NCBI GenBank assembly: GCA_002162815.1
Contig: MAAT01000005.1
Span: forward strand, 62,001 to 126,000
DNA: 64,000 bases
Source: Gammaproteobacteria bacterium 53_120_T64
GTDB taxonomy: Bacteria; Pseudomonadota; Gammaproteobacteria; Pseudomonadales; Porticoccaceae
Direction of reading: 5' to 3'
Each line of letters begins with the position of its first letter. Within the stretch, counting starts at the first letter, position 1. Under the pieces are notes generated by a model. The model was given only the letters and a program-made list of their open reading frames with translations, had not been told where the DNA came from and did no database searches. Below are positions 63,866-64,000 of this stretch, piece after piece. The translations under genes were made by a program, and so were the position numbers.

Positions 63866-64000
63866 ATGTGCCTCGTCACCCTCGCCTTCCAGCACCACCC
63901 GCGCTATCCGCTGATTGTGGTGGCGAACCGGGACGAGTTTTACGATCGCCCGACCCAGCCCGCCGAGTTTTGGTCTGATAGCCCGAGCATTCTTGCCGGG
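63866..64000 (+). CDS. NRDE (TANGO2-like) family protein, 5' part only
   Basis: 45 codons run from ATG 63866 to the window end. The peptide starts MCLVTLAFQHHPRYPLIVVA and contains NRDEFYDRPTQPAEFW, the Asn-Arg-Asp-Glu motif that names the family. Eukaryotic TANGO2 affects heme or lipid handling; the bacterial function is unclear. Truncation is due to the window edge. Confidence 0.85.
   Translation, partial: MCLVTLAFQHHPRYPLIVVANRDEFYDRPTQPAEFWSDSPSILAG

Noticed and set aside
1-64000. tRNA, rRNA, CRISPR arrays, insertion sequences or phage genes
   Set aside because: No cloverleaf, rRNA core, regularly spaced repeats, transposase or integrase motif was found by reading; a dedicated search could still find short elements.

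Overview
The window reads as chromosome from a marine-type gammaproteobacterium. The nearest large-scale order I recognise is the Pseudomonas pil-chp and zapA-6S-pepP-ubiH neighbourhoods, and the acyl-CoA, branched-chain oxo-acid and TonB-receptor content suggests the Cellvibrionales/Spongiibacteraceae. That taxonomic placement is inference. Coding density is high, and I found no rRNA, tRNA, IS element, integrase or CRISPR array.

Region 1 (1-19341) is twitching motility and housekeeping. A truncated yggT, proC and a yggS-type gene lie on the minus strand. Divergent from them are the pilus retraction ATPases pilT and pilU. Then come ruvX, yqgE, a TonB-like gene and gshB (minus), and divergent from gshB is a complete Pil-Chp chemosensory cluster: pilG, pilH, pilI, pilJ, pilK, chpA, chpB, chpC. 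PilJ senses, ChpA (HPt, kinase, CheW and REC domains) relays, PilG and PilH are the outputs, PilK and ChpB adjust PilJ methylation, and PilT/PilU are the motors.

Region 2 (19342-23193) holds an AlkK-like acyl-CoA synthetase and an acyl-CoA dehydrogenase. Region 3 (23249-34313) is the most unusual part. Six minus-strand genes with gaps of 31 bases or less encode, in transcription order, a ThDP-dependent enzyme, two citrate-synthase-like proteins that seem to lack the usual catalytic residues, a TonB-dependent receptor, a periplasmic substrate-binding protein, and a 1505-residue membrane kinase carrying receivers, HPt, GGDEF and EAL domains. It looks like an undescribed metabolic plus trans-envelope signalling module with c-di-GMP output.

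Region 4 (34510-47161) is amino-acid and C1 metabolism: a class III aminotransferase, a leucine-dehydrogenase plus 2-oxoacid dehydrogenase operon (E1 alpha, E1 beta, E2, no E3), glutathione-dependent formaldehyde dehydrogenase, a cysteine synthase, srkA, a ferredoxin with its reductase, purU and a nitroreductase. Region 5 (47198-64000) holds rpiA/ilvA (divergent), pyk, 5-formyl-THF cyclo-ligase, 6S RNA, zapA, a ZapB-like coiled coil, a ygfB-type gene, pepP, two ubiquinone hydroxylases, a Kir-type potassium channel, gcvT, gcvH, rlmI and a truncated NRDE-family gene. A soluble methyl-accepting protein and a 68-residue opposite-strand gene interrupt the usually compact ygfB-pepP-ubiH cluster.
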